NCBI GenBank assembly: GCA_025927795.1 | Contig: JAICKT010000009.1 | Coordinates: forward strand, 1 to 27,390 | Direction of reading: 5' to 3' | DNA: 27,390 nt | Origin: Parafilimonas sp. | Lineage (GTDB): Bacteria > Bacteroidota > Bacteroidia > Chitinophagales > Chitinophagaceae | Shown: positions 1 through 7,156 of the stretch, piece by piece | How positions within the stretch are numbered: the first letter of the stretch is position 1 | Layout: every line of letters starts with the position of its first letter | Notes under the pieces: generated by a model | Database searches by the model: none | What the model saw: only the letters and a program-made list of their open reading frames with translations | Told to the model about the DNA's origin: nothing | Program-made: the position numbers and the translations under genes

Positions 1-218
1 TCTTGCAAAAAATAATTGCAGCTTGCCATAAAGACCAGCCAGAGTTAAAAGAAGTAATGAGACGTCAAAAACAAAAAGGAGTTTTATCAGTAGCTTTTTA
101 TGTCGCCGCAATACCATTAGCCTATTTAAATACATCTATTTCAATTTTATTGTTTATTGCGGTTGCAATAACATGGTTTATTCCTGATAAAAAAATTGAG
201 CGCTTACAGGAAGAATAA
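1..218 (+). CDS. C-terminal fragment of a TMEM175/DUF1211-like membrane protein (5' end outside window)
   Basis: The frame is open to the left edge and stops with TAA at 216-218. Its first in-frame codon (TTG at 3) is not a convincing start, so this is the tail of a longer gene. About 71 residues are visible: a charged stretch (RRQKQKG), then hydrophobic residues around 28-61 that can form one or two membrane segments, then PDKKIER near the end. That arrangement and the Pro-Asp-Lys/Arg-Ile-Glu-Arg tail resemble the C-terminus of bacterial TMEM175 (DUF1211) proteins, which are potassium channels with six helices per subunit. The call rests on the tail alone, so function is inferred. It is convergent with the minus-strand gene ending at 238, only 19 bp away, and no terminator is visible between them. 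Confidence 0.55.
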   Translation, partial: LQKIIAACHKDQPELKEVMRRQKQKGVLSVAFYVAAIPLAYLNTSISILLFIAVAITWFIPDKKIERLQEE

Positions 219-237
219 TGTGCTAATGAATGAGTGA

Positions 238-732
238 CTAATTTTTTTGCAGGTAACTAATGTCGGAGTAAGTATCATCGCCGCCGTAATCAGGACAAAA
301 ATGTTTTTCTTTTAAATCATCCCACGCAGAATCTGTTACCGGTAATTTAATTTGATATGAACCTTTTTTAAAATGCAGGTTGCCTGCAAAAAGATTGCGA
401 TAATATTTTTCTTTTCCTCCTGACATAGACGATGGAAATTTTATTACCATCTTTTCCCTGGTTGATGTATTCATTATATCCAGTTCGTGCACATCATCTA
501 ATCCATGATAGCCGCCAACATATAAACGAATGGTAGATGAATCATCACACATTAATGTCTTTAGCATTACCTCGGTTTTAGCAGGCCTGATAGCTGTAAA
601 TGTATATTTCGTATTATTTAAAGTAATGATTTTACCTGCTTCATCTGTAAGTGTAAATGCATAAAAATAACCTGGCCATTGCACCGTTGTAAAAACAAAC
701 GCTAAAATCAAACTGCAATTTTTTAATGTCAT
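238..732 (-). CDS. Small secreted protein of unknown function
   Basis: Encodes 164 residues. The N-terminus (MTLKNCSLILAFVFTTVQW) is a hydrophobic signal-peptide-like segment without a clear lipobox, so export is likely. The mature part is polar, rich in Lys, Asp and aromatic residues, and suggests a small beta-rich domain; two Cys (about 42 and 145) could form a disulfide outside the cytoplasm. I recognise no family. It lies 53 bp downstream of the M14 peptidase gene on the same strand, with a stem-loop (752-780) in the gap, so it may be the last gene of the lipoprotein-peptidase-secreted protein unit. The start is the only ATG that keeps the signal segment. Confidence 0.65.
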   Translation of the reverse strand: MTLKNCSLILAFVFTTVQWPGYFYAFTLTDEAGKIITLNNTKYTFTAIRPAKTEVMLKTLMCDDSSTIRLYVGGYHGLDDVHELDIMNTSTREKMVIKFPSSMSGGKEKYYRNLFAGNLHFKKGSYQIKLPVTDSAWDDLKEKHFCPDYGGDDTYSDISYLQKN

Positions 733-751
733 TTATTATAACTGCTTGTAT

Positions 752-780
752 CGGTCTGACGCTTTTGAAGCGCCTGACCG
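752..780. repeat. Imperfect stem-loop between the M14 peptidase and the small secreted protein
   Basis: CGGTC (752-756) pairs with GACCG (776-780), and CGCTT (760-764) pairs with AAGCG (768-772) around a TTG loop. A 3x3 internal loop separates the two stems. It begins 6 bp past the peptidase stop codon on the minus strand. There is no T-run on either side, so it is not a standard intrinsic terminator. It could be an mRNA-stabilising or attenuating hairpin. Confidence 0.5.
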
Positions 781-785
781 TGTTG

Positions 786-3275
786 TTAATTTCCAGCAAG
801 AAAAACTGCATTGGCAAATAATAATTTTCCATTCTGCCAGAACAGGCGAAACAATGGATCTTCATTCATGATAATTATGTGCCCGCTCCCATAATGCTTA
901 TCACCAATTAAAACACCATCTTTAATCTGCTGCTTTGCCTTGCTTCCTACAAAGCCCGCCACATAAGCATTTGCGGGCAGTATGCCAACATTCCATCCGC
1001 CTTTAAAATTGGTATATGCTCTTGCGTCTTGTTTTAAAGTGTAATAATAATTTGGATAACCATAACCTAAAGGATGTGTGTTATCTAATTGAATTTTATA
1101 AATAGCGCCGGGCGTAAATGTGGTTAAACTTTGCCTTTCTGCATCGCCATAATTTTTTTGAATAATGCTGTCAGAATTTTGTGATGAATCTTTTTCCAGT
1201 TTAATGCCTGTCCACTCCATTGAAGCAAGCTTGGCGGCGCCGCTTTCTGTTGCAATTATTTTTCCACCTGCCTTTACAAAGTCATCTAATTTTTGCTCGA
1301 TGTTTTTATCATCATCAAAAACATTATAACGACCATCAGGCATTATCAGCACATCATAATTTGATAAATTAATATTATCAAGATGCTCTGTAATTAATTG
1401 TGAAATTGGATAATTCAACTCAGTATCAAAAAAACACCAAACCTCACCGGCAGCAGTATGCGAAACATTTTCGCCGGTAAGCAAAGCCACTCTTGGTGCT
1501 TTAATAAAATGCACATCCGATGAACCAAAATCTGAGCCCGCATCCATAAATCCTGTTTCAACAGTATAAGTCTGCACATTATATGTACTGCAGGCTTTGT
1601 TTACAAGCTCGCTCCAATTGGCAGCATTGTTTCCTTTCACAACAATTAAAGTGCCGCGGCCAAAAATTTTGTCTTTATATGTAAATGGATTTGTTGAAAA
1701 GCGCACGTGCACATGATTCTCTAAAAGATAAGCGAGCACCTTTGCTGCATTTAAAGATGTGTAAGGAATCAGCAACCCATAATTGCTTTGTATTTCGTTA
1801 ATTGGTTTTGGATTATTGTATGCGGATAATTGTAAATTTTCTTTAACTGCCCACGCATTCAAGCCATAAGAATATGGAATGCTCCATGCGGTAATATCAT
1901 ACGTTGCAGAATCTACCAGCTTGCTTTGCTGCTCAAATAATACTTTTATCAACCTGCCTTTTGGTTGCATAGTTGTAACTGCAATATCATAACCTTCAGA
2001 AGTGAAGTTTGAATTTTTATTGGTGTGATAATTATAGCCGCTAAAGTTTGTGTTTGATGGAATACCATAGCTGATATTATTTTTCTCCAATAACTTTTTT
2101 ACAGCCTCAATTTTATTTTGGTCTGATGATGTGAGCACATACGTTTTATACTCCATATCCACACCTTTCATATTATTATCAAAATAAGTTTTGAATTCGC
2201 TCACCAGTTTTTGATAGTTTGCTGCACTTATTTCAATGGTTGACATGCTGGCTGTATAATGATGCAAAATTCTGTCTGCAAGTGTAAGCGTATCGCCTGT
2301 ACTTGTTTTAATACCAAGTCCCGCATCAATGCCGCCTTGCTCATACGTCATGCCAATTGCACCGCTGTAGGTTGGATACGTATCGCCATATGAAGGATAA
2401 AATAAATCGAAAATTTGTTTGGTAAAATATAGCCATCCATTTTCATCAAAATATTTTGCATTGTTCTTTCCAATTTGTATTTGAAAATCGCGCTGCCATT
2501 GCGTTATCACTTCATGGTACGGTTGCGCAGCCGGGGCAAAATAATAGGGCGCATCATATTCCTGTTCATGCAAATCAACATGCACCTGCGGCAACCAATC
2601 GTTATACAGCTTTAATTTTTGCTGCATTTCTTTTTGTGTTTGCCATGCCCAGTCACGATTCATATCAAAGTTGTAGTGATTGGTTCGCCCGTATGGCCAA
2701 GGCTCATCGTGTTCACGACTTTGCGGGTCTGCATTAAAATGTTGCCCAACAGCATTGTTGTACCAGTTTACATAACGGTCACGTCCATCAGGATTTTGAC
2801 AAGGATCAATTATCACTACGGTATGCTGCAACCATTGTTTGCTTTGTGAATTATTTGGATCAACCAAAGCATATAAAACTTTCATTGCAGCTTCTGCGCT
2901 CGACGGTTCATTGCCATGAATATTATAACTCAACCAAACAATTGCAGGTGTATTTATGTCGCCAGATTTATCATTCAGCACATCGGCCAAACGCAAATTA
3001 TTCTGGCGAATATTTTCCAGGTTCTGAATATTTTCAGGAGATGAAATAAAGGCAGCAATCATATCTCTTCCTTCATTTGTTTCACCATACTTCTGCACTT
3101 TAACCATTGATGATGCGGCTTGTGCGACCGCATTAAAATAGGCAACCACTTTGTATTGTGGCGTAAAATGTTCACCTAACTCATAACCTAAAAATTGTTT
3201 TGGAGAAGGAATGTTTTGTGCTGAAAGAAAAAATGAGCTTAATATTAAAATGATGGCAAGAAAAGTTTTTTTCAT
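786..3275 (-). CDS. Secreted M14-family zinc carboxypeptidase-like metallopeptidase
   Basis: An 829-residue protein with a signal peptide at about 1-19 (MKKTFLAIILILSSFFLSAQ, cleavage near Ala-Gln). The M14 signature is complete: zinc ligands H120 and E123 in HGNE, third ligand H236 in DLHE, substrate-binding N206-R207 in MNRDW, and a candidate catalytic Glu E312 in TYEQGG. The peptidase domain spans roughly 30-380. The remaining ~450 residues include a Rossmann-like/GATase1-like segment at about 600-690 (RVALLTG, DVLIMPDG, GGKIIATESGAA), a layout seen in long Bacteroidota M14 proteins. The role is probably hydrolysis of peptides in the periplasm or outside the cell; the exact substrate cannot be read. 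It sits 62 bp downstream of the lipoprotein gene and 53 bp upstream of the small secreted protein gene, all on one strand. Confidence 0.9.
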   Translation of the reverse strand: MKKTFLAIILILSSFFLSAQNIPSPKQFLGYELGEHFTPQYKVVAYFNAVAQAASSMVKVQKYGETNEGRDMIAAFISSPENIQNLENIRQNNLRLADVLNDKSGDINTPAIVWLSYNIHGNEPSSAEAAMKVLYALVDPNNSQSKQWLQHTVVIIDPCQNPDGRDRYVNWYNNAVGQHFNADPQSREHDEPWPYGRTNHYNFDMNRDWAWQTQKEMQQKLKLYNDWLPQVHVDLHEQEYDAPYYFAPAAQPYHEVITQWQRDFQIQIGKNNAKYFDENGWLYFTKQIFDLFYPSYGDTYPTYSGAIGMTYEQGGIDAGLGIKTSTGDTLTLADRILHHYTASMSTIEISAANYQKLVSEFKTYFDNNMKGVDMEYKTYVLTSSDQNKIEAVKKLLEKNNISYGIPSNTNFSGYNYHTNKNSNFTSEGYDIAVTTMQPKGRLIKVLFEQQSKLVDSATYDITAWSIPYSYGLNAWAVKENLQLSAYNNPKPINEIQSNYGLLIPYTSLNAAKVLAYLLENHVHVRFSTNPFTYKDKIFGRGTLIVVKGNNAANWSELVNKACSTYNVQTYTVETGFMDAGSDFGSSDVHFIKAPRVALLTGENVSHTAAGEVWCFFDTELNYPISQLITEHLDNINLSNYDVLIMPDGRYNVFDDDKNIEQKLDDFVKAGGKIIATESGAAKLASMEWTGIKLEKDSSQNSDSIIQKNYGDAERQSLTTFTPGAIYKIQLDNTHPLGYGYPNYYYTLKQDARAYTNFKGGWNVGILPANAYVAGFVGSKAKQQIKDGVLIGDKHYGSGHIIIMNEDPLFRLFWQNGKLLFANAVFLAGN

Positions 3276-3337
3276 GCCGCTAATTTAAGCATGTACTGAC
3301 AAAGTCCTCTTCTTTGGAAAGGATTTAGGTGAGGTTT

Positions 3338-3769
3338 CTATTTATTGCCGGTTGGCCACGCGCTCATTCTTTTTAATAATAATTTCCCGTTGGGTTGAAT
3401 AATCCAGTTTGCCTGGAAAGCACCGTGTATTTCTGCAGTTGTATTATTTACTATTGCACGCTGATAATATTTTCCATATTGAAGGGCAGTGTCATCAAAC
3501 CTGCGTATGGAATCAGTTGTACTCTTTTGTTCTTCAACTTTTATATTATTAAATTGAGAAAGGAAATGTTCAATACTGTCTTTACCGTAAATACTTAAGA
3601 CACCCGGTGCTGCAAGTTCACCATCGGTTGTAAACATAGAAGCTATGCCCTTAGCATCTACATGCAATACATAATTATCATATTGCTGCATTGCGTTTTC
3701 TACTTTTTTATTTAATGAGTTATTGCAGGATGCAATTGTTATAAAAAGAAGTATAAATATTTTTTTCAA
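3338..3769 (-). CDS. NTF2-like (SnoaL/DUF4440-type) lipoprotein with TTG start
   Basis: Encodes 143 residues starting at TTG (3769-3767). An in-frame TAA lies five codons upstream with no ATG between, and the TTG start yields a good lipoprotein signal, MKKIFILLFITIASC, with Cys15 as the probable lipid-attached residue. The mature part has the NTF2-like pattern: an N-terminal helix (ENAMQQYDNYVLHVDAKGI), then SMFTTDGEL, then a beta-rich C-terminal half ending in LLLKRMSAWP. Such domains act as small-molecule enzymes or binding modules; no specific activity can be assigned. It is likely the first gene of a unit with the M14 peptidase. A perfect 11-bp inverted repeat lies 2 bp upstream of the start codon and may be an operator. 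Confidence 0.75.
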   Translation of the reverse strand: MKKIFILLFITIASCNNSLNKKVENAMQQYDNYVLHVDAKGIASMFTTDGELAAPGVLSIYGKDSIEHFLSQFNNIKVEEQKSTTDSIRRFDDTALQYGKYYQRAIVNNTTAEIHGAFQANWIIQPNGKLLLKRMSAWPTGNK

Positions 3770-3771
3770 AC

Positions 3772-3796
3772 TGAATATTTGTTATACAAATATTCA
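3772..3796. promoter_or_regulatory. 25-bp perfect palindrome at the lipoprotein-peptidase promoter
   Basis: TGAATATTTGT (3772-3782) and ACAAATATTCA (3786-3796) are perfect inverted repeats around TAT. The element starts 2 bp upstream of the TTG start codon at 3769. On the minus strand the far arm contains AATATTTG, seven of eight positions of the TAnnTTTG -7 box, so the palindrome may overlap the promoter as an operator. It could instead form a hairpin in the leader mRNA. Confidence 0.5.
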
Positions 3797-4182
3797 TAAA
3801 AAAATTGCTTATGAAGTATTATATATTAGCTTAAAAAGAGAAACTGTATGCAGTAGTCTGGAAGCTGCTCATAAATCTTTTTTAATCTTAAATGTTCATT
3901 TGCTTTATTTATAATTTTTTTATCAGGTGTTGCGATAATTGCCTCCTGTTTTATAAAAAATAAATCAGTAAATAGCTCATTCTTTTTTTGATGATTATTT
4001 GTTTTATCGGAATCAGATACCATATAATTATTGAATTGAATTGTTTATGGATACTTAATCGCAATTCTTATAAAAAGGATAATAAAAGTTTACAGTTTTT
4101 GTTTTGCTTTAACTGATGAGCCTTTAATAATTTGTTCAGTGAATATTAAAGCGCAGAGCTTTGCCGCAATATTTCTATTTTT
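3797..4182. other. Intergenic stretch upstream of mutL, no confident gene
   Basis: About 390 AT-rich bases between the lipoprotein palindrome and the mutL leader. The best frame is a 65-codon minus-strand ORF (4023-3826; begins MVSDSDKTNNHQKKNELF, ends CIQFLFLS). It has no ribosome-binding site, no recognised domain and no supporting neighbour, so I do not call it a gene, though a small soluble protein is possible. No terminator-like hairpin or TAnnTTTG box was seen facing mutL. Confidence 0.4.
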
Positions 4183-4192
4183 ATGCCAAATG

Positions 4193-4198
4193 AAGGAG
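4193..4198 (+). promoter_or_regulatory. Strong Shine-Dalgarno (AAGGAG) fixing the GTG start of mutL
   Basis: AAGGAG ends 7 bases before the GTG at 4206. Good SD sequences are rare in this window, so this one is informative: it selects GTG 4206 as the mutL start. An 8-codon ORF (ATG at 4183, stop TGA at 4207-4209, peptide MPNEGARL) contains the SD, and its stop overlaps the GTG. Confidence 0.75.
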
Positions 4199-4205
4199 CG
4201 CGTTT

Positions 4206-6053
4206 GTGATTGATATTATCAATTTGTTACCGGACAATATTGCTAACCAGATAGCCGCAGGTGAGGTAATTCAACGCCCTGCCAGTGCCGTTAAAGAATT
4301 ATTGGAAAACGCAGTAGATGCAGATGCAACTTCCATTCAACTGCACATTGCGGATGCAGGAAAAACTTTAATTCAGGTTATTGATAATGGCAAAGGCATG
4401 AGCGAAACCGATGCCCGTATGAGTTTTGAACGCCATGCAACAAGCAAAATAAAAAAAATTGAAGACCTTTTTTATATACGCACGATGGGTTTTCGTGGTG
4501 AAGCACTGGCTTCTATTGCTGCAGTTGCGCAGGTTGAATTAAAAACAAGACGTGCTGAAGATGAGTTAGGAACTTTCATTGAAATTGATAACAGCATTGT
4601 TCGAAAACAGGAAGCATGTTCATGCGCAGTTGGTACAAACATCTGCATGAAAAATCTTTTTTTTAATGTACCTGCACGCAGAAACTTTTTAAAAAGTAAT
4701 GCTTCAGAAATGCGGCATATTGTAGATGAGTTTATTCACGTAGCACTTGCTTTTCCCAATATATTTTTTTCGCTTAGCAGTAATGGTCAACAGGTTTTTT
4801 ATTTAGAGGCAGGTAATTATAAGCAAAGATTTTTACAGTTACTCGGCAACCAGTATCAAACCAAATTAGTGCCTGTAAAAGAAACAACGGATTATCTTGA
4901 AATAAATGGTTTTGTAGGCAAGCCCGATGCTGCAAAAAAAACACGTGGCGATCAATATTTTTTTGTGAATAACCGTTTTATAAAAAGCGCTTATTTAAAC
5001 CATGCGGTTACATCTGCTTTTGATGCGTTGTTGCCAAAAGACAGTTTTCCCTTATATGCTTTATATATTGATTTAGATCCTTCGCTGGTTGATATAAATG
5101 TGCATCCTACAAAACAGGAAATAAAATTTGAAGACGAAAAAATTGTGTATGCATTTGTTCAGGCTGCTATAAAACATGCATTGGCGCAATTCAGTATTTC
5201 GCCTTCACTTGATTTTAGTTTGAATGCAGAGATAATGCAAACCGAAGCAGTTACGCAACCATTTACAGAAAATAGAAAAGAAACATTAACAACATCTGAT
5301 CTGTATAAAAAATTCTCACAAAAAAACCAGGCGCATTTAATTGATCCTACGGAAAAGAATGAATTAAAACACTGGAAAGAATTTTATACAGATACGAATT
5401 ACACGGCAGAAAATACAAATAATGAACACTTAAATTTTAATCCAACTGAAAACCGGAGACCGGAAACCGGAAACTTGCAACTTGTAACTGATTCTACGTT
5501 TTACCAATTGCATCAAACATATATTATTGCGCATTTACAAAATGGTTTTTTATTAATTCATCAGCAACATGCACATGAAAGAATTTTATTTGAGCGATAC
5601 AGCAATGCCATTCAGTTTAAGCAAGCTGTAACACAACAAACATTATTTCCTGTTACGTTAGAACTTTCGCCGCCGGATGCAGCTTTGTTACATGAACTTT
5701 TACCTGATCTGCAATTATTGGGTTATAAAATTGAATTGTTTGGAAAAGATAGTTTTATTATACAGGGCACACCTGCAGATGTTTTACACGGTAATGAAAA
5801 ACATATGATTGAATTATTGATTGAACAATTCAAACATTTCAGCAGCGAATTAAAATTCAGTAAGCGTGAAAAATTAATTCATTGCATGGCGCGACAACAG
5901 GCAATAAAAGCAGGACAAACTTTAAGCGATAAAGAAATGAAAGTTTTAACAGAAGAATTATTTCAATGTAACACGCCTTCTATTACACCAAACGGTAATC
6001 CTGTTTTTGTAGAGTTTAATGATGAACAGTTATTGAAGATGTTTGGGAAGTGA
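4206..6053 (+). CDS. mutL: DNA mismatch repair protein MutL
   Basis: A 615-residue GHL ATPase that couples MutS mismatch recognition to downstream repair. The ATPase motifs are intact: E31 and N35 in KELLENAVDA, D60-NGKGM, and GFRGEAL (95-101). The transducer domain runs to about 330, followed by a low-complexity linker (about 340-430) and a C-terminal dimerisation domain. The start is GTG with a strong SD. Two oddities. First, the position of the endonuclease motif DQHA(X)2E(X)4E reads HQQHAHERILFE (452-463), so the first metal-binding Asp is His; the late CPHGRP-type motif reads TPNGNP (594-599). Second, linker residues 416-427 are encoded by a 7-nt tandem repeat. Identity as MutL is secure; whether it nicks DNA is uncertain. 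Confidence 0.97.
   Translation: MIDIINLLPDNIANQIAAGEVIQRPASAVKELLENAVDADATSIQLHIADAGKTLIQVIDNGKGMSETDARMSFERHATSKIKKIEDLFYIRTMGFRGEALASIAAVAQVELKTRRAEDELGTFIEIDNSIVRKQEACSCAVGTNICMKNLFFNVPARRNFLKSNASEMRHIVDEFIHVALAFPNIFFSLSSNGQQVFYLEAGNYKQRFLQLLGNQYQTKLVPVKETTDYLEINGFVGKPDAAKKTRGDQYFFVNNRFIKSAYLNHAVTSAFDALLPKDSFPLYALYIDLDPSLVDINVHPTKQEIKFEDEKIVYAFVQAAIKHALAQFSISPSLDFSLNAEIMQTEAVTQPFTENRKETLTTSDLYKKFSQKNQAHLIDPTEKNELKHWKEFYTDTNYTAENTNNEHLNFNPTENRRPETGNLQLVTDSTFYQLHQTYIIAHLQNGFLLIHQQHAHERILFERYSNAIQFKQAVTQQTLFPVTLELSPPDAALLHELLPDLQLLGYKIELFGKDSFIIQGTPADVLHGNEKHMIELLIEQFKHFSSELKFSKREKLIHCMARQQAIKAGQTLSDKEMKVLTEELFQCNTPSITPNGNPVFVEFNDEQLLKMFGK
5452..5486 (+). repeat. Heptanucleotide tandem repeat inside mutL
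   Basis: Five consecutive 7-nt units: ACCGGAG, ACCGGAA, ACCGGAA, ACTTGCA, ACTTGTA. They encode linker residues about 416-427 of MutL (NRRPETGNLQLV). Because 7 is not a multiple of 3, gain or loss of one unit would shift the mutL frame. Confidence 0.75.
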
Positions 6054-6081
6054 AAACGTGAATCGTAAAACGTGAATCATC
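6054..6081. repeat. Heptad-period repeat directly after the mutL stop codon
   Basis: Reads AAACGTG, AATCGTA, AAACGTG, AATCATC in register, i.e. a 14-nt double unit repeated once, starting the base after the TGA stop of mutL. It shares the 7-nt period with the arrays at 5452-5486 and 8332-8359. Confidence 0.6.
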
Positions 6082-6135
6082 TAAGCAATATAAAAAAATC
6101 AACCCTGCTATTACAATACTTTCTTGACTGTGGTT

Positions 6136-6435
6136 TTATTCTTGAATTCTGCTTTTTAAATCCATCTTATTGTGCAATATCCTAACGATTTCAATTTTAT
6201 CTTCTTTAATTTTTTTATAGAAAATAATGTGATGACTTGCTTTAAAACCTAAGATATCATCATTAATCTCATTATAGTTTTTGCCTAAGCCTGGTTTGTC
6301 AGCTAACTCTTTGCAATATTCAAGAAGCATATTATAATATTTGTCAGCTTGTTTCTCTGACCAAACATCATAAGTGTAATTCCAAATTTCTGATAAGTCA
6401 TCAACAGCTTTGTTTGTAAGAATATAATTAGCCAT
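6136..6435 (-). CDS. parE: ParE/RelE-family toxin of a type II toxin-antitoxin pair
   Basis: Encodes 99 residues with the ParE/RelE-superfamily layout: a first strand (NYILTNKAVDDL), two helices (EIWNYTYDVWSEKQADKYYNMLLEYCKELA), the P-G-L-G-K turn, then strands FKASHHIIFYKK and IEIVRILHNKMD. The R-I-L-H-x-x-M-D tail is typical of the ParE branch, whose characterised members poison DNA gyrase; the target here is inferred. It overlaps the upstream antitoxin gene by 8 bp, so translation is likely coupled. Length is normal for the family and the frame is intact, so the pair looks functional. Confidence 0.88.
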   Translation of the reverse strand: MANYILTNKAVDDLSEIWNYTYDVWSEKQADKYYNMLLEYCKELADKPGLGKNYNEINDDILGFKASHHIIFYKKIKEDKIEIVRILHNKMDLKSRIQE

Positions 6436-6679
6436 TCTTTTTTTTGTTGGCTTTTAAAGTTTCAAGATGCTTCTTCGCATTAAAATTTTTAGCTATCCCA
6501 CTTTTAATGCCATCATCTATTGCTTTTTTAAGCACAACAATTTTGCTTTCCTCTTCCTCTAACAAACGTAACCCCGCTCTGATAACTTCACTTGCATTTG
6601 TAAATCTACCTGTTGATACGCGTTTGTCAACGAAATCTTCAAAGTGATCTCCCAATGAAACAGATGTATTTCTACCCAT
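6428..6679 (-). CDS. parD: ParD/CopG-type ribbon-helix-helix antitoxin
   Basis: Encodes 83 residues. The N-terminal half (NTSVSLGDHFEDFVDKRV, then GRFTNASEVIRAGLRLLEEEE) is a ribbon-helix-helix DNA-binding domain of the ParD type. The C-terminal half is a charged helix and tail that would wrap around and neutralise ParE. ParD proteins typically bind palindromes in their own promoter. Here a perfect 12-bp inverted repeat (6694-6718) lies 14 bp upstream of the ATG and overlaps a -7 box, matching autorepression. The antitoxin comes first and overlaps the toxin gene, as expected for parDE. Confidence 0.9.
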   Translation of the reverse strand: MGRNTSVSLGDHFEDFVDKRVSTGRFTNASEVIRAGLRLLEEEESKIVVLKKAIDDGIKSGIAKNFNAKKHLETLKANKKKNG

Positions 6680-6692
6680 AATTAAATTTTTT

Positions 6693-6718
6693 CAAAGTTA
6701 CCAAATTTTGGTAACTTT
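6693..6718 (-). promoter_or_regulatory. parDE promoter (-7 box TAACTTTG) overlapped by a 25-bp palindromic operator
   Basis: AAAGTTACCAAA (6694-6705) and TTTGGTAACTTT (6707-6718) form a perfect inverted repeat around one base. On the minus strand, 6700-6693 reads TAACTTTG, a full match to the Bacteroidota -7 consensus TAnnTTTG, embedded in the gene-proximal arm. Transcription would begin only about 7-10 bases before the parD ATG (6679). A repressor on the palindrome would block the promoter. Confidence 0.7.
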
Positions 6719-7156
6719 AATTAATTTAACACCTTTGTTGTTTGCAGTTTTTGTCAGGATACATTTTTGTGTAAATTACCCCCTAACGAATCGGTATTGC
6801 CGAAGCGGGATATTCCGTGTTCCATCAGCCGATACCGAAGCTGATTAATAATTTAAAAGTTGAAGATAAGAAGTAATGCTTAATAGAATTCCGTCACCCT
6901 GGCAACTGAAGCTGAGTAGCGAAATGACCCGTCCTGAAAAAAGTTGAGTGATTTTTAATAATAATTCCTGTTATTGGTTGATGAAAATAATACATCCTGA
7001 ATACGGTTGATTAATTAGCAGTACGTCCGCCGCTTGCACCTTACTTAGATATTTACGCAACTTACAAATTTTTATTGCTCAAATGCAACTAACTATTGTT
7101 GTATTGCCGCAATTCAGTCAACCTAATTTAATCAAACCATAAATAAAAAATGTTGA
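6719..7156. other. Gene-free spacer with short inverted and direct repeats
   Basis: About 440 bp between parDE and the arginase-fold gene with no credible ORF. Around 6790-6845 there is a locally GC-richer patch with related words in both orientations (TCGGTAT near 6791, CCGATACCGAAGC near 6830, CCGAAGC twice). Around 6930-6952, CCCGTCCTGAAAAAAGTTGA looks like an insertion-sequence terminus by eye, but no matching partner end or transposase fragment was found. It may be mobile-element debris; this is not established. Confidence 0.35.

Noticed and set aside
3826..4023. 65-codon minus-strand ORF upstream of mutL
   Set aside because: No ribosome-binding site, promoter, domain or conserved neighbour; length is within what AT-rich spacer gives by chance. 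Described under the intergenic entry instead.
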